From assembly GCA_032718475.1 (NCBI GenBank), contig JAUCBJ010003105.1:1-44095 (forward strand): DNA of 44,095 nucleotides, read 5' to 3'. Both the position numbers and the translations under genes were made by a program. Source of the stretch: Nemertoderma westbladi (lineage: Eukaryota > Xenacoelomorpha > Nemertodermatida > Nemertodermatidae). Numbering within the stretch: position 1 is the stretch's first letter; the number at the start of each line of letters is the position of its first letter. Below are positions 41,599 to 44,095 of this stretch, piece by piece. Under the pieces are notes generated by a model, which saw only the letters and a program-made list of their open reading frames with translations, was not told where the DNA came from and did not search any database.

Positions 41599-44095
41599 TT
41601 AGTCGTTGTCACTGCTCCGAGGTGCGGTGGGCTGAATCTCCTCGGATTCTAAGCATATTGGTTCGTCTTCCAATTGCATAGCTGAGGTAGGTGTGGCTGT
41701 CTCCACAAGCGAACCCAGTGTCTGAACTTCCACGATAGAATAACCCGTGGGGATTCGAGGTCTTTGTATAACAGAGGAATGTAAGTTCTGTATACAAACG
41801 TCCTTGAAAATGGCGAATCCAGCGCTGTCCAACTTCTCAGCAGCTGAGTCTCTTAGGCTGAGCTTGGTCAGAGCGCGGTCCTTGAACTGACTATCAACGT
41901 TACGGAACGGAGTCAGAAAGCGCCTGAAGCATTCGAAGCGGATGAATTTATTGTGTTCATCTAGCTTGGCGAGTTTGGTTCCAAGTATTAAGGGATGGGC
42001 GCATATAGTACGACTGCACACATCGGCTAGCCAACCGGCAAGTGCGGCGTTTTCGAAGATAGTGTATATAGCTAATGAGGGACGAAGTGGAACACTCATG
42101 AAGCTATACACGATGCCAGGTGCGGTTAATGGTCCGTCAAAGTATAATCGAGAATAATGATCTCCATATACTTGTTGATAGTTGATAGGGTTTCCGACTT
42201 TGAAATTCCATCCGTATTCTTGAAAGGCAAGATGTCCGATGGAAGTTCGTTGTACTTTATTGATGCCGCTGGGTGTATTGGCATACATAGTTCGGAAGAA
42301 ACCTCGGCCTTCTGCCCAGGGAGCAATCAGCTGAGTATCTACGAAAGGATAAGGGATATTCTCCATGTTCCTAAAGTCGTTTTGGAGATCTCCATAAACA
42401 GCTGAGCCGATTTTAAGGATTCTTTCGTTAAACAACATCTCGAGCACGGGCTGAGGTAACATCGATCCATCGATACCCATGGCCGGTTTGCGCTCGGTGT
42501 CGGTGACGTAACGCTGCGCAAGTTCGAATTGTCCATGTCGGAGTTTCTTTTGTATCTCGGTGAGGGTCTCAAAAGAATAATCAATCACGTCGGAACACGC
42601 TCGAGTAAACACGTGGGTAGAACCAGCTAGTCCTCGTATATGTATCATGCGCGTAGTTCCCAGTTCTCCAACCGGAACGCTACCTTCGTTATCGTAAGTG
42701 ACAACTCCATACATTTCGATAACGTTAAGAGTTTCGTTCCACTCTTTAGTGGCGTTTTCTAGGGTCATCCCCACTGGATGCCACAAGGTGGCACATTCGC
42801 TAGCGTTAGGTAGATCCCTATACTTCAGATACTGTGTAGTATACGTCTCTACATCTCCATATCGTTGTATTCTCTCCTCCTCGAATAACACGTCGAGATT
42901 CCAGTGGACTAATGGAGTTTTGATAAATCCATCGAGATTATACGGAGGTATTATATCCTTCTCTATTCTGGAAACATTGTAGGGTTTTCGGAATGAGTTT
43001 ACTTTCACTAACTGATCCAGATGTTTCTGCAGTTGTTCGAGTTCGACAAGATCGAGAGGATTTATTAGTGGTAGAAACCTTAGACTATGTGTAGGATCTT
43101 CCGGTTTTACCATGTAATATTGAGTTAGATTGACATAATAAGGGTGATCTTTGATCCCATAAAACGAGTTTGGTAAAGATCTGGCGCGTATGTTGACCTC
43201 ATGTACCATACGACGGACAAGATCCGCTCGATTGTCCGGAGGTTCAACGAGTATACCGTCGACACGAGCGGCCTCGATTGGCGGACGCTGTAACATAGGA
43301 GCGTCAGCGATAAGATCTCGAGATCTTAGGTTGATATCAACCGGTTGGGGTTGTACCGTTGCAAAGAGTTTGTCTCCGAAATGGGGAACCATCGATGGAT
43401 GAATGATGGTTTTGGAGTAGAGATCCGTCATAAGGATTTGAGCTTCGGGTTGGGCTAAAGCTGCTTCTTCTCTTTCATCCATTTCGATGTGTTTCTCCTC
43501 GAGCTGATTTTCCTCCGCTTGTCGTTGTAAGCGTTCGTCTAAAAACTCTTGTAGAGAATAGGTTCGTCCAAGTTCGATATCTTCCTCGAGGTTCTGGATT
43601 TCTCGATCGAACTGGGGTAAGGCCAACTCCTTCACCGCTTGGACTTGTTGCTGCAATTTGCGTTTCTCTAAACAATCATAAGTTCCTTTTCCTATCTTCT
43701 GCCGAATAGCGTCTAACGCATTTCGTACAACGCTCTCCTCGACTTCGGTGACGGGTTGTATCGGGGTTAACCCAGGATGATTGTATGGGTTGAACAGCGA
43801 TATTAGATGTCCGCATCCTAATCCGGCTAGGTAGGATGGGCGAATATCTAGCGAGCCCACTACCGGAGTGCCACCGATTAATTGTTCGGGTAACACAAGA
43901 TCTTTGAATAGTGAATACAGTTCAGGAGGATCCGTTATACTATTAGGATCAAGAGTTTGAGGTCTCACTAGGGAATGAGGAGGTCTGACCGAATATTCCG
44001 GAACTCTGATCATGGGTTTATTCAAGGATCGTTTGAGGCAAGCGATCGTAGGTGATACGTCAAACAAGTTTCGCTCGAAACTCCCATAAGTATAG
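41599..44095 (-). CDS. large unrecognised protein of the tandem unit, copy 2 (5' end outside window)
   Basis: Open without interruption from the window edge to the TAA. Over the roughly 820 codons shared with copy 1 I count about twelve base differences, of which about six change the residue. That is fewer per site than in the non-coding block, which hints at constraint but could be chance. The start codon lies beyond the window. Confidence 0.6.
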   Translation of the reverse strand, partial: YTYGSFERNLFDVSPTIACLKRSLNKPMIRVPEYSVRPPHSLVRPQTLDPNSITDPPELYSLFKDLVLPEQLIGGTPVVGSLDIRPSYLAGLGCGHLISLFNPYNHPGLTPIQPVTEVEESVVRNALDAIRQKIGKGTYDCLEKRKLQQQVQAVKELALPQFDREIQNLEEDIELGRTYSLQEFLDERLQRQAEENQLEEKHIEMDEREEAALAQPEAQILMTDLYSKTIIHPSMVPHFGDKLFATVQPQPVDINLRSRDLIADAPMLQRPPIEAARVDGILVEPPDNRADLVRRMVHEVNIRARSLPNSFYGIKDHPYYVNLTQYYMVKPEDPTHSLRFLPLINPLDLVELEQLQKHLDQLVKVNSFRKPYNVSRIEKDIIPPYNLDGFIKTPLVHWNLDVLFEEERIQRYGDVETYTTQYLKYRDLPNASECATLWHPVGMTLENATKEWNETLNVIEMYGVVTYDNEGSVPVGELGTTRMIHIRGLAGSTHVFTRACSDVIDYSFETLTEIQKKLRHGQFELAQRYVTDTERKPAMGIDGSMLPQPVLEMLFNERILKIGSAVYGDLQNDFRNMENIPYPFVDTQLIAPWAEGRGFFRTMYANTPSGINKVQRTSIGHLAFQEYGWNFKVGNPINYQQVYGDHYSRLYFDGPLTAPGIVYSFMSVPLRPSLAIYTIFENAALAGWLADVCSRTICAHPLILGTKLAKLDEHNKFIRFECFRRFLTPFRNVDSQFKDRALTKLSLRDSAAEKLDSAGFAIFKDVCIQNLHSSVIQRPRIPTGYSIVEVQTLGSLVETATPTSAMQLEDEPICLESEEIQPTAPRSSDND

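Larger units (their letters stand above)
39362..44095 (-). mobile_element. 5605-bp tandem unit, copy 2 (truncated by window end)
   Basis: Same order and orientation as copy 1, starting again at TTGTTCGCGCTTTCAGACC. The 14-bp satellite precedes copy 1 but not copy 2, so the junction between copies is a direct head-to-tail join. The offset stays at 5605 bp throughout. Confidence 0.85.

Overview
The window looks like nuclear DNA of a metazoan, probably an aquatic invertebrate or basal chordate. I cannot name the species. It holds a multi-exon DIP2-family gene with clean GT-AG introns, an IRG-type GTPase, an ER glucosidase II beta subunit, a mitochondrial aspartate aminotransferase, non-LTR and hAT-type mobile elements, tRNA-derived SINEs and large amounts of tandem repeat. 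Coding exons are GC-richer than the AT-rich non-coding DNA.

Layout. 1-2765: 5'-truncated AP-endonuclease LINE (minus). 3100-3480: compact small-gene candidate of unknown function. 3540-5290: 53-bp satellite. 5332-22334: eight consecutive DIP2 exons (plus), covering the end of the first adenylate-forming domain, the linker and the start of the second. Earlier and later exons are not in view. The introns are crowded: an intact IRG GTPase on the opposite strand (6447-7724), several inverted-repeat elements, a 26-bp satellite of about 100 copies (11678-14300), and an intact intronless PRKCSH gene on the opposite strand (18381-19907). 23570-25379: hAT-like element with a perfect 8-bp target duplication. 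26258-27565: intronless GOT2. 28011-33756: satellite block in which a 14-bp and a 12-bp family each occur in both orientations, giving a nested inverted layout. 33757-44095: a 5605-bp unit repeated head to tail, the second copy running off the window. Each copy has a very long minus-strand ORF, one in-frame TAA, then a zinc-knuckle ORF, and about 1.2 kb of LTR-like non-coding DNA.

The two most unusual observations are these. First, the 3' end of one DIP2 exon together with its 5' splice site has been amplified into 24 consecutive 48-bp repeats. Each carries a GTAAGT-type donor in the same phase and frame, so alternative donor use would change the protein in 16-residue steps. Second, the 5.6-kb tandem unit encodes a long unrecognised protein followed, after one in-frame stop, by a CCHC zinc-knuckle ORF. 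This resembles an unusual Gag-only LTR or virus-derived element.

The PRKCSH, GOT2 and IRG genes are each a single open frame although the neighbouring DIP2 gene is split, so they may be retrocopies. No poly(A) tails or flanking duplications were found to prove this.
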